Source: an uncultured Opitutales bacterium (GTDB lineage Bacteria > Verrucomicrobiota > Verrucomicrobiia > Opitutales > Intestinicryptomonadaceae). Taken from it: a stretch of 37,279 nucleotides of DNA. Under the pieces are notes generated by a model. It did no database searches, was not told the origin of the DNA, and worked only from the letters and a program-made list of their open reading frames with translations. The stretch lies in the NCBI GenBank assembly GCA_900546565.1, contig URDC01000011.1, positions 1-37,279 on the forward strand, read 5' to 3'. Position numbers and translations under genes: made by a program. The first letter of the stretch is position 1, and every line of letters begins with the position of its first letter. Positions 7,863 through 15,060 of the stretch are shown here, piece by piece.

Positions 7863-8204
7863 ATGATGAAATTGATTGTGCCGATTGTATTGCTGACGGC
7901 CGCGAATGTCTTTATGATGTTTGCATGGTATGGGCATTTGAAGTTCAAGAATGCTCCGCTTATTGTGGTAATTGTCGCAAGCTGGCTGATTGCGTTTTTT
8001 GAATACTGTTTGCAAGTGCCCGCGAACAGAATCGGACATGAGAGTTTTTCGACTGCCGAACTAAAAACCATGCAAGAGGCGATTACGCTTGTCGTGTTCT
8101 GCGCGTTCTCGGTTTTGTATTTGAAGGAGGAGTTGCGCTGGAACTACTTTGTCGGTTTTGCGTTTATGGTTTTGGCGGTGTTTTTTGTTTTCAAGAAATG
8201 GTGA
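7863..8204 (+). CDS. DUF486/DMT-type small membrane protein
   Basis: A 113-residue protein with four predicted membrane helices (about 4-22, 32-50, 72-88, 93-111). FAWYGHLKFK, SWLIAFFEYCLQVPANRIGHE and the QEAITLVVFCAFSVLYLKEELRWNY run are the hallmark of PF04342 (DUF486), a small-transporter-like group with a fold related to half an EamA unit. Substrate and partner are unknown. Two ATGs in a row (7863, 7866) are both usable. It is the last gene of the panC-nadB-apt group. The 160 bases after it hold no gene. Confidence 0.85.
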   Translation: MMKLIVPIVLLTAANVFMMFAWYGHLKFKNAPLIVVIVASWLIAFFEYCLQVPANRIGHESFSTAELKTMQEAITLVVFCAFSVLYLKEELRWNYFVGFAFMVLAVFFVFKKW

Positions 8205-8365
8205 TTTTTTGTGGTGGCGGGGTGTGGAATCGGCGCGGTAGGATTGAGCGTGAAGTGAGAAGTAGCGGGGCGGGCTGTTTTTAATTAGGAGAGTTTGTTG
8301 GGTAAAAAAATACGCCTTTTTTGTGGAAGAGGCGCGAGGCTGGCCGGACTGGACAGGGCTTAGTG

Positions 8366-9124
8366 TCAGAAAAGCTCGGGCTGATCGGATTTGAGAGGGT
8401 CGGCGCGGAGTTTTTTGAGAAAGCTGGGGCGGTGGATTTCGGACGCGCCGTAGAGCATTAAAGCCTGCAAGTGTGATGCCGTGCCGTAGCCCTTATGAAC
8501 TTCGAAGCCATAGCGCGGGTATGTGAGGGCGAGGTTTTCCATAAGTCTATCGCGCCCGACTTTTGCGACGATTGAAGCGGCGGCGATGGCGAGGCTTGAA
8601 GCGTCGCCCTTGACTACCGCCTTATGGGCGTAGGGGAAATTTTTGACGGGATTGCCGTCGATTAGGACGTTCGCAAGCGATATGTCGATTGGAGACTCGC
8701 CGAAAAGGGTTGCAACTGTGCCCGCGCCGCGCAATTTCAAGCCCAAGCGGGCGTCGACTGCCGAGCAGGCGCGAGCCATTGCGGTTTTGGTGGCGACGAG
8801 GATATTGAGTTTTTCGATTTCGTCGACCGAGGCGAAACCCGCCTCGAAATCTATCAAGCCTGCGGCTTTGAGATGTTCGAGCCGCGCGAAGAGTTCGGCG
8901 CGGATTTTTGGGGTGAGTTTTTTGGAGTCGTTGAGCCCGTCGAGAAGTGTCAGGTGGGAGGGATCTTTATAGAACTCCGCCGAGATTGCGACTGCGCCCG
9001 CGCAGACGGGCCCCGCGAGCGCGCCCCTGCCCGCCTCGTCGATACCGACAAGCCAAGTGCGCCCGAGCATATAATCGGCATCGAAGCGTGCCAAGCGTTT
9101 GAGGGTTTCGAGTTTGTCTTTCAT
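8366..9124 (-). CDS. rnhB: Ribonuclease HII
   Basis: RNase HII cuts the RNA strand of RNA-DNA hybrids and starts removal of single ribonucleotides from DNA. The motif WLVGIDEAGRGALAGPV holds the first two catalytic acids (DE). Further acids lie in the LLDGLNDSKKL segment and in VLIDGN. VVKGDASSLAIAAASIVAKVGRDRLM is the signature of the type 2 enzymes, followed by YGFEVHKGYGT. The start is placed at 9124 (MKDKLETLKR, 252 residues); the 52 residues upstream are low-complexity and read through a T/G homopolymer. It lies 103 bases downstream of the RNase HIII gene on the same strand. Confidence 0.93.
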   Translation of the reverse strand: MKDKLETLKRLARFDADYMLGRTWLVGIDEAGRGALAGPVCAGAVAISAEFYKDPSHLTLLDGLNDSKKLTPKIRAELFARLEHLKAAGLIDFEAGFASVDEIEKLNILVATKTAMARACSAVDARLGLKLRGAGTVATLFGESPIDISLANVLIDGNPVKNFPYAHKAVVKGDASSLAIAAASIVAKVGRDRLMENLALTYPRYGFEVHKGYGTASHLQALMLYGASEIHRPSFLKKLRADPLKSDQPELF

Positions 9125-9227
9125 TCGGTGAAATAAGTGGGATACGTGACGGAATGTGTGAAAAATGCAGGGCTTTGAAGTTTTCTTTTTTTTTGGGGGG
9201 GGTAGAGGGGAGGAAAAGTTGCGGGCG

Positions 9228-10172
9228 TTATTTTGCCTGTGCAACTGCCTCTGCCGCGGTTTTAAAGTGGAGTTTTGCAAACCGTTTTAAATCGGATGCG
9301 CCGAATTTTTTGACGAGTTCGACCGCCTGAGCCTTGACTGCGGAACTTGCGCCCTTTTTGAGTTCCAAGCCGCATTCCTCGTTGAGTTTGCGCATTGAAT
9401 AGATGTAGGTTGCCCGTGCGATGATTGAAGCGGCGGCGACGACGGGGTCTTCCTCCGCCTTGGTGCGCATTTTGAGTTCGAAATCGGCCAGATCTTTTAT
9501 GTTGTTTTGGACGAGGGGTTGTTTTGTAAATTGGTCGAGCATTCCCCAAGGAACGTGCCGTTTTTCAAGGGCGGTTCGGATTGCGTTTGCATGAAACCAA
9601 GCGAGCAATCGGTTGAGGTTTCTGCCGAACTTTATGTAGAGGGCGTTGTATTTTTCCATCGAAGCGTAGCTGACGCCGATTTCGACGTTTTTGGTCTGTT
9701 TGATTTTTTTCGCCATTGTCAGAACCGCGGCGTCGCTGCTGACGCGTTTGGATTCTTTGAGGCCTTCGTCGAGCCAATATTTTACGGCGTCGCCGTCGGC
9801 TATGACACAGGCTGAAACGACTGGCCCGAAGAGGTCACCCTTGCCGCTTTCGTCGATACCCGCGTGGGCGGTGAACCACTCGGGGTGGTGGACGGACTCG
9901 TAGCCCATTTCCGCAACTCCCGTTATTTGCGCCTCCAAAACGAACTGGACGAAGTTTTCGGTGCCCTTGCCCTGCACTACGAGTTTGCCCGAATTGTAGA
10001 AGACTACGTTTGTAAACTTGTCTTTGAAGGCGAATTTGGCATACTGGACGTCATACTGAATCCAGAGGTTCCGGTCGAGCCAAGCTTCGAGTTTATCCGC
10101 CTGCTCGGGCGTGAGGGTTTTGGTGTAGAGCGTTTTGAGTTTGGGCTCGGCAGGATTTTGTTTTTTTGGCAT
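9228..10172 (-). CDS. rnhC: Ribonuclease HIII
   Basis: RNase HIII is a relative of RNase HII with an extra N-terminal TBP-like substrate-binding domain and activity on longer hybrids. The 314 residues fit: about 1-100 form the N-terminal domain (WIQYDVQYAKFAFKDKF, then VVFYNSGKLVVQGKG) and the catalytic domain follows. GIDESGKGDLFGPVV replaces the DEAGRG of type HII, the known difference between the two. AEEDPVVAAASIIARATYIY is the equivalent of the second motif. The gene is immediately upstream of rnhB. It diverges from the coiled-coil protein at 10354. Confidence 0.93.
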   Translation of the reverse strand: MPKKQNPAEPKLKTLYTKTLTPEQADKLEAWLDRNLWIQYDVQYAKFAFKDKFTNVVFYNSGKLVVQGKGTENFVQFVLEAQITGVAEMGYESVHHPEWFTAHAGIDESGKGDLFGPVVSACVIADGDAVKYWLDEGLKESKRVSSDAAVLTMAKKIKQTKNVEIGVSYASMEKYNALYIKFGRNLNRLLAWFHANAIRTALEKRHVPWGMLDQFTKQPLVQNNIKDLADFELKMRTKAEEDPVVAAASIIARATYIYSMRKLNEECGLELKKGASSAVKAQAVELVKKFGASDLKRFAKLHFKTAAEAVAQAK

Positions 10173-10353
10173 AGTATGCGGATTCTTAAATTGGATTTTT
10201 TTGTGCGGCTATGTTAAAAATCGGCGCGAAATTCTCAACACTTTTTTGTTGCGTGCATGCGATTTTGCCGCTTAAACTTTGTCGGAGAATGTAAAAAAAT
10301 AGCGTTGTTGCGGAGTGCCACGCGGCGCCGTTTTCAAGAGGAGGATTTTTTGA

Positions 10354-11847
10354 ATGAGTAAATCGCTTTTAATTGTCATATGCGACTTTTTGCTGCTGAG
10401 CTTGCTGAGCATTGCGAATTTCGACAAGCCCGACAAGACGAATGCCCAGAAGAAGGAGGCCGACGCCGCACTGCAAAACGAGACGTTTGTGCAAACGCAG
10501 ATGCTCGAAACGCTCAAAACCGCTCTCGACGCCGAGCAGCAGCGGCACGCCGCGCTTTCGGAAAATGTCCAGCAGCTTTCAAAAAATGCCGAAGAAAACA
10601 TCAGAAAGGCTAGCGAGCGCGAGAAAATCATACGCGAGCGCGAAGAGCAGCTTGCGCAGATTAAGCGGGCGAAGTCGGAGCTTGAAGCCGAACGCGAGAG
10701 GATTTTAACGCGCAGTCGGGAACTTGAAATGCGGGTATCCGCCTCCGACAAGCGTAACGAGGCATTGCAAAGCGAGATTGTCTCCGCCGTCGACAGGCTC
10801 GAAAAATCCGCCGACGAGAGGCTCAGACTCGAACGCCAAATAGGCGAGATGCGCCGCGACGACGCCGACACGAAATCGAAGCTGCGCGATGTCCAGCAGG
10901 AGCTTTTGCGCAACCGCGAAAATCTCGAAAGGCTGCGAGCCGAAAGCGACAAATTGAAGCTCGAAAACCGCGCGATTGAAGCCGAGAAAGTTTCGCTTGC
11001 GACGCAGCTTCAAGTCGCCGCCACGAAAACGCAGATTTATGCGGAAAATTTGAAGCGCGCACAAACGCTTATCGACATCGAAAAGGTCGAAAAAGAGAAG
11101 GCGATTGAGCACGCCCAGACGCTTTCGTCGAATGTCTCGACGCTTGCGGACTCGCAAAAAAAACTGTCGGAGAACATCGACAACATTCGCGGGCAGACGG
11201 CGTCGGAACTGTTCGCGAATGTCGAAAAGTTTTTTGTGGACGCGGTTTTCAAATACTCCGAAGGAGGGCTTTTGGGACGCGAGCACGCGGTTTTGAAGCT
11301 GCGGACGCTGCCGATTTTTACGGACGGAAGGGTCAGATTGTTTTTCGAGCGGGGTTCGACGCCCGTGCGCTTTATGAAGGAGGTTCGCGCGCCCGAAAGA
11401 CTCGAAATTACGGTGTCGGCGGGCGGAAAGATTTGGGTTGCGGACAAGGTGGCGTCTCTGCGGTCGGCGGAATCGGTGCTTATGTTGGAGCTGCCCGAAG
11501 GGTTCGTCGAAAAGAAGAATGCGCTGACGTTGGCTGAGCGCAAAAATACGTATCGCTTTGCGGACTGTGTCGTGATAAATCCCGAAAAAAAATACTACGG
11601 ACAAGTGCCGTTTATGGCGAATTTTACGCGCAGGGAATATGCGAAGTTGGACGTGGGGTTGGTGGACTCGATTTTCAACAAGTTCTCGCCCGCGGCAAGC
11701 GACATTGTCGTTTCGCGCTCGGGCGACGCGTTAGGCGTGTTGGTCTCATCGACGGACTTGTTTATCCCGCGCGAAGTGCCTGTTTTAAAGGTATTGCCGC
11801 TTAATGCGGGCTATAACAAGGCTGCGTTTATCGACTTTGTGAAGTAG
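10354..11847 (+). CDS. Membrane-anchored coiled-coil protein of unknown function
   Basis: The 497-residue protein has three parts. Residues 4-20 form one hydrophobic segment (SLLIVICDFLLLSLLSI), a probable inner-membrane anchor. Residues about 30-280 are a long coiled coil rich in Glu, Arg, Leu and Ala with heptad-like spacing. Residues about 295-497 are a globular domain starting at FVDAVFKYSEGGLLGREHAV. Its strand-rich pattern and late SRSGDALGVLVSS segment faintly recall a trypsin-like fold lacking an obvious catalytic triad; this is a guess. A strong AGGAGG lies 9 bases before the ATG and a terminator follows the stop, so it is a single-gene unit. I do not recognise a named family. Confidence 0.8.
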   Translation: MSKSLLIVICDFLLLSLLSIANFDKPDKTNAQKKEADAALQNETFVQTQMLETLKTALDAEQQRHAALSENVQQLSKNAEENIRKASEREKIIREREEQLAQIKRAKSELEAERERILTRSRELEMRVSASDKRNEALQSEIVSAVDRLEKSADERLRLERQIGEMRRDDADTKSKLRDVQQELLRNRENLERLRAESDKLKLENRAIEAEKVSLATQLQVAATKTQIYAENLKRAQTLIDIEKVEKEKAIEHAQTLSSNVSTLADSQKKLSENIDNIRGQTASELFANVEKFFVDAVFKYSEGGLLGREHAVLKLRTLPIFTDGRVRLFFERGSTPVRFMKEVRAPERLEITVSAGGKIWVADKVASLRSAESVLMLELPEGFVEKKNALTLAERKNTYRFADCVVINPEKKYYGQVPFMANFTRREYAKLDVGLVDSIFNKFSPAASDIVVSRSGDALGVLVSSTDLFIPREVPVLKVLPLNAGYNKAAFIDFVK

Positions 11848-11866
11848 TTTTTGCGCAGAATGGCGC

Positions 11867-11907
11867 GAAAAAACGGGCGTTCCTGAATGTATGGAACGTC
11901 CGTTTTT
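11867..11907 (+). terminator. Rho-independent terminator after the coiled-coil gene
   Basis: The hairpin AAAAACGGGCGTTCC, loop of about 8 bases, GGAACGTCCGTTTTT begins 20 bases after the stop. The stem is nearly perfect (one G-T pair) and ends in a T tract. The A tract on the left would also let it act on the reverse strand, where the RRM gene ends at 12031. Confidence 0.8.
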
Positions 11908-12030
11908 GTTGTGGGAAATTAATGGAGGTTTGTTGAGATGTAGAGAAAGTGTGTGAATCGGAGGGCAAGAGTGTGTATGAAAGAATGGGAAGGAAGGTTT
12001 TTTTGGGCAGTTGTTTGGGTCGGGGGAGCT

Positions 12031-12555
12031 TTAATCGTCCGGATTTTCACCGAACTTGGGGCGGAATTTTCCGCCGAATTTTTTGGCAAACGGCTTTTTT
12101 GAATGTCCGTCGAAATCGCGGCGGGAACGGGGATGGAAGGCGTTTTCGGAAGTGCTGTCCCAATGGTGGCGGAAGTTGCGGTGTGGGGTGTGCGGGCGGG
12201 GTGTTGGGGTTGAATTGATGTCGTCGCCGCCACCCCGATTGAAGTCTGTATGTTGGCGGCGCGGACGTTTTTTATCGGGGTTGCCGAATGCGCCCCCAAA
12301 ACCCTCGAAGCGCGGGCGTGCGGGGCGCGAATAATCGACGCGCATTGCCCTGCCCTTCAAGTCGACGCCGTTTAATTCGGCGATTGCCTTTTTGGCATCG
12401 GCGGTCTCGGCAAACTCTACATATGCGATACCGCGAAAGCGTCCGTCACGGTCGAAAAGCATTCGCGTTTTCACGATTTCGCCGAAAGGAGAGAATGCGG
12501 TTTCAAGTTCGCTACGGGTGAGATCAAACGGCAAATTTCCTACAAAAATTTCCAT
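12031..12555 (-). CDS. RNA-binding protein with one RRM domain and a basic low-complexity tail
   Basis: Residues 1-80 are a complete RNA recognition motif: IFVGNLPF is RNP2, RGIAYVEF is RNP1, and ELNGVDLKGRAMRVDYSRP closes the domain. Single-RRM proteins of this form are common in cyanobacteria, Verrucomicrobiota and some Proteobacteria and are thought to bind RNA, often linked to cold or stress responses. Residues about 80-174 are Gly/Arg/His/Asn-rich with repeated aromatic residues (FEGFGGAFG, FNRGGGDD, KKFGGKFRPKFG), a tail likely to be disordered and to add RNA binding. The gene stands alone on the reverse strand. The total of 174 residues is longer than the usual 80-110 because of the tail. 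Confidence 0.9.
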   Translation of the reverse strand: MEIFVGNLPFDLTRSELETAFSPFGEIVKTRMLFDRDGRFRGIAYVEFAETADAKKAIAELNGVDLKGRAMRVDYSRPARPRFEGFGGAFGNPDKKRPRRQHTDFNRGGGDDINSTPTPRPHTPHRNFRHHWDSTSENAFHPRSRRDFDGHSKKPFAKKFGGKFRPKFGENPDD

Positions 12556-12654
12556 TTTAGGGGTTGGGAGTGAGGGTAGATTGAAAATTTCGGGATGCGA
12601 AAGTATGGAATGCGTGGGGATTGATTCTTCCTTTTTTCGCCCCGAGCAGAAACA

Positions 12655-12691
12655 AAAAACGCCCCGACCCTTCGAGAAATCGGAGCGTTTT
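12655..12691 (-). terminator. Rho-independent terminator of the rpmB transcript
   Basis: On the reverse strand the stem AAAACGCTCCGA / TCGGGGCGTTTTTT, with a loop of about 12 bases, starts 13 bases after the rpmB stop and ends in a T tract. One bulge or G-U pair interrupts the stem. Confidence 0.8.
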
Positions 12692-12704
12692 CGGTAAAGT
12701 ATTT

Positions 12705-12935
12705 TTACGCCTTTTCGACCAAGCCCGCCTTGATTGCCTTTACGCTAACCCACGTGCGCTTGACTGCGCCCGACGCCGTGCGGACTCTGATACGCTGAAC
12801 ATTCGGCTTAAAGGTGCGCTTGGACTGTTTTACAAGCTGCAAACCGATACCGCCGCTTTTCTTGCTCTGACCTTTATGAATGATTTTACGACCGCTTACG
12901 GGACGCTTACCTGTCACTGAACATACTCTTGCCAT
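12705..12935 (-). CDS. rpmB: 50S ribosomal protein L28
   Basis: A 76-residue basic protein of the large ribosomal subunit. MARVCSVTGKRPVSGRKIIH is the family opening (usually MSRxCxxTGK), followed by SGGIGLQLVKQSKRTFKPNVQRIRV and a WVSVKAIKAGL end, the standard L28 length. Only one of the cysteines seen in zinc-binding L28 proteins is obvious, so this is probably the zinc-free form. It follows the small basic gene at 13015-13200 on the same strand and has its own leader hairpin and a terminator. Confidence 0.95.
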   Translation of the reverse strand: MARVCSVTGKRPVSGRKIIHKGQSKKSGGIGLQLVKQSKRTFKPNVQRIRVRTASGAVKRTWVSVKAIKAGLVEKA

Positions 12936-12967
12936 AATGAAATTCTTTCGTCTGTTAAATTTTTAAA

Positions 12968-12992
12968 GTCGGACACTTTACGGGTATCCGAC
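12968..12992 (-). promoter_or_regulatory. Hairpin in the rpmB leader
   Basis: On the reverse strand GTCGGATAC, loop of 7 bases, GTGTCCGAC gives a 9-bp stem with one G-U pair, 33 bases before the rpmB start. It could be an autoregulatory leader or a weak terminator of the upstream small gene. It is followed by TTTAAAAATTT rather than a clean T tract. Confidence 0.45.
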
Positions 12993-13014
12993 AAATTTTC
13001 AAGTATTTTATTGC

Positions 13015-13200
13015 CTACTTTGTCTCGGCGGGTGCGGCGCGCAATTCCGCCAATCTTCTGGAAGCCTTATATGCGCTCAAACGAAGCTTGCGTTTGCGGG
13101 CAGCCAACACCCTCTGGCGTTGGGCGTTCGGTTTTGCGCCCGCCGATTTCTTTAAAGGCTTGCGTTTTGCGCACGAAGACCATTGTACGAGTCCACTCAT
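13015..13200 (-). CDS. Small basic protein, unrecognised, next to rpmB
   Basis: An open frame of 61 codons, very rich in Lys, Arg and Ala (KRKPLKKSAGAKPNAQRQRV, then ARKRKLRLSAYKASRRLAEL). It is preceded by AAAGAAG at a reasonable distance. Composition and position just upstream of the L28 gene suggest a ribosome-associated or nucleic-acid-binding protein, but it matches none of the small ribosomal proteins I checked by eye (S21, L33, L34, L36, S14, Thx). The coding call rests on composition, the plausible ribosome-binding site and the otherwise empty space. Low to moderate confidence. Confidence 0.5.
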   Translation of the reverse strand: MSGLVQWSSCAKRKPLKKSAGAKPNAQRQRVLAARKRKLRLSAYKASRRLAELRAAPAETK

Positions 13201-13276
13201 AATTCTTCTTTCCGTTCTGTTTTGTTTTTACAGTTGTTTTTTTATAAAATTAAATGTCGTAGGTTAACTATTTTTT

Positions 13277-13298
13277 GCTGGCTTTCCAGCTTTTTTTT
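13277..13298 (+). terminator. Terminator-like hairpin between divergent genes
   Basis: GCTGG-CTTT-CCAGC followed by eight T residues and preceded by six. It lies about 60 bases upstream of the sigma-factor start, with no plus-strand gene before it. It may attenuate the sigma-factor transcript or be a remnant. The short 5-bp stem makes the call weak. Confidence 0.4.
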
Positions 13299-13356
13299 AT
13301 ATTTTTTTTCATTCCGAAACTTTTATCGGGTTTAGGCGTTGAATTTGTTGGAGTTT

Positions 13357-13962
13357 ATGGAAGCTTCGCAGGCAGTGGATATGGAAGTGAAAGGGCGCGG
13401 CGGCTCGGGAGCGGTGTGCGCGCGCGAAGATACAGACGCGGGTCTTATGCGCGAGATCGCGGAAGGCTCGGAAGCGGCTCTGACAATGTTGATTGAGAAA
13501 TGGAAGAATCCGCTGGTAAATTTCGTTTACGCGTCGACGCACGACTTTCAGCTTTCGGAGGACATTGCCCTGTCGGTCTTCCGGAAGGTCTACAATGCGA
13601 GGCACTCGTATCGCGCGGAAGCAAAATTTTCGACGTTCATTTTCAAGATTGCGCGCAATGAGGTGATTTCGGAATTCAGGAAGAATCAGGTGCGCCCGGT
13701 CTCGCCGACGGATTTTTCGGATGCGGTCGTTGCCGCGCCCGAGGGTTCCGAAGGACGGCTCGGAGACATCAACGAAGCCTTCGAGAAGGCTCTGGCGGCG
13801 TTGCCCGAAAAGCAGCGGACTGCGATTTCGCTTCTGGTGCGCGAAGAGCTTTCCTATGCGGAGATTGCCGAGATTATGGGCGAATCGATACCGGCGGTCA
13901 AGACGCTGATAAACCGAGCGCGCGTCTTTTTACGGGAAGCTCTGAGAGATTTTGCACAATGA
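13357..13962 (+). CDS. ECF-type RNA polymerase sigma factor
   Basis: The protein (about 201 residues) has a region 2 (about 40-110; ISLE-like core with EDIALSVFRKVYNARHSYR then FSTFIFKIARNEVISEFRK) and a region 4 (about 150-200; ALPEKQRTAISLLVREELSYAEIAEIMGES, then KTLINRARVFLREAL) with the helix-turn-helix that reads the -35 element. Such factors direct RNA polymerase to stress or envelope regulons. The frame opens with TTG at 13339, but the ATG at 13357 with GGAG just before it is preferred; an ATG at 13381 is also possible. The gene 14022..14441 begins 59 bases downstream and looks like its membrane regulator. The target regulon cannot be told. Confidence 0.88.
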   Translation: MEASQAVDMEVKGRGGSGAVCAREDTDAGLMREIAEGSEAALTMLIEKWKNPLVNFVYASTHDFQLSEDIALSVFRKVYNARHSYRAEAKFSTFIFKIARNEVISEFRKNQVRPVSPTDFSDAVVAAPEGSEGRLGDINEAFEKALAALPEKQRTAISLLVREELSYAEIAEIMGESIPAVKTLINRARVFLREALRDFAQ

Positions 13963-14021
13963 AATATGACAAAATTTAACATTTTCCGCTTATACCATTC
14001 CGAAAAAGAAAGGGAATTTTT

Positions 14022-14441
14022 ATGATTAATGACGGCAAGATTGATATGTTATTGAAGTCCGCGCGGGTCGAGGTATCCGCAGGGTTTGTCGAGCGTGTAT
14101 TGGCGAAAATCGGCGAAGACGAAATGCGCCGCAGGCGTGTAGACGGACTTTGCGACGGATTGTTGCGCAAAAATGGTGTCGAAGCGTCAACAGGGTTCAC
14201 TGGGCGTGTATTAAACGCGGTTAAGTTCGGCGGGAAGTCGACAGTTTCGCGGCTTGTTATGCTTGGTTCGAGTGTTGCCGCGGCGGCGTGTATCGCGGCT
14301 ATTGTGGCGGTTATGCCCGTTAACAACGAGGTTTCGGTTGATGAAGCCTATTTTGCGCAGCTTGACAATCTCGACAATGAGATTTCGAATTTAGCGGCGT
14401 TGATTTCGGAGCAGGAGTTGTATTCCCTCCTTTCTTTCTAA
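14022..14441 (+). CDS. Probable membrane anti-sigma partner with an internal duplication
   Basis: A 139-residue protein with one membrane helix (about residues 78-100, LVMLGSSVAAAACIAAIVAV). The cytoplasmic part holds two copies of a 23-residue unit, 8-30 and 45-67, aligned without gaps with 11 identical positions (D-LL----VE-S-GF--RVL). The pattern VSxGFxxRVL resembles the N-terminus of many small anti-sigma factors. Position directly after an ECF sigma gene and the single membrane helix support an anti-sigma or sigma-controlling role, which is inference. No HxxxCxxC zinc motif is present. AAGGGAA precedes the ATG. Confidence 0.7.
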   Translation: MINDGKIDMLLKSARVEVSAGFVERVLAKIGEDEMRRRRVDGLCDGLLRKNGVEASTGFTGRVLNAVKFGGKSTVSRLVMLGSSVAAAACIAAIVAVMPVNNEVSVDEAYFAQLDNLDNEISNLAALISEQELYSLLSF

Positions 14442-14452
14442 CTAAAAGCCGC

Positions 14453-14557
14453 GAGTGCGCCTCCCGTTGCAAATTTTTTATATGTAGTGAAGAGGCGGCG
14501 ATTGCCAAAGGCAATTCCGCCTTTGCTTTTTTTTAGATTTGCAACGGAGGCGCACTC
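14453..14557 (+). terminator. Palindromic repeat unit acting as terminator, enclosed by a 21-22 bp inverted repeat
   Basis: Outer arms: GAGTGCGCCTCC(C)GTTGCAAAT at 14453-14474 and its complement at 14537-14557. Between them lies one copy of the dispersed unit: TTTTTTATATG (14474-14484), then AGGCGG-CG-ATTGCC-AAA-GGCAAT-T-CCGCCT (14493-14522), then a T-rich tract with eight T at 14527-14534. The inner hairpin plus T tract is a good rho-independent terminator 50 bases after the anti-sigma stop. Confidence 0.8.
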
Positions 14558-14725
14558 ACGTTGAATTGGCGAAGCCAAGAGCTGAGCGACAATAGGAGCG
14601 GACTAAAATCTAACGCGTCTTTTAGGACGAGCCTCGCGACTTTTAGTGGGCTCACACGGTTATCCTAATCCGATAAATAATGGAAAAAGTCTTTTACATT
14701 CGTAAAATCCTTTTCTGGTTTTATG

Positions 14726-14973
14726 TTTTTTATATGTTGGGCACAGGCGCGGATTTTTTAAATGACGGGCACTGGCGCGGATTGCTTCGCAATAACCGCT
14801 TTGCTTTAATAAATAGACAAAGGCAAATAGGCAAAGCCGATTGCCGCCACTTTCGGACTTATAAAAAACTTTGCTTTAATGACGGACAAAGCGGGAATAT
14901 TACCGTAGGTAATCCCGCGCCGCTTTCGGAAATATAAAAAACTTTGCCTTCGCGCCGCTTTCGAACATTTAAA
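14726..14973. repeat. Mixed forward and reverse palindromic repeat units
   Basis: Forward starts TTTTTTATATGTTGGGCACAGGCGCGG (14726) and TTTTTTAAATGACGGGCACTGGCGCGG (14754) are followed by the hairpin ATTGC-TTC-GCAAT and then by reverse units with hairpins around GGCAAAGCC and TTACC-GTA-GGTAA, each ending ...CGCTTTCGGAAATATAAAAAACTTTG. The loops and stems differ between units while pairing is kept. No gene is visible in 14558-15060; the rest of that stretch shows only weak inverted repeats around TAAAATC/TTTTAG. Confidence 0.8.
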
Positions 14974-15060
14974 ATATTTGGGGGTCTAAATTAGTAATTA
15001 TTTTCTTGCTTATTTTTTGCCCCTATATACCTATCTTTATATGAATTCCATTTCGGTGAT

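Noticed and set aside
12031..12555. Eukaryotic-type splicing factor by RRM content
   Set aside because: Single-RRM proteins are well known in bacteria; nothing else suggests foreign origin.
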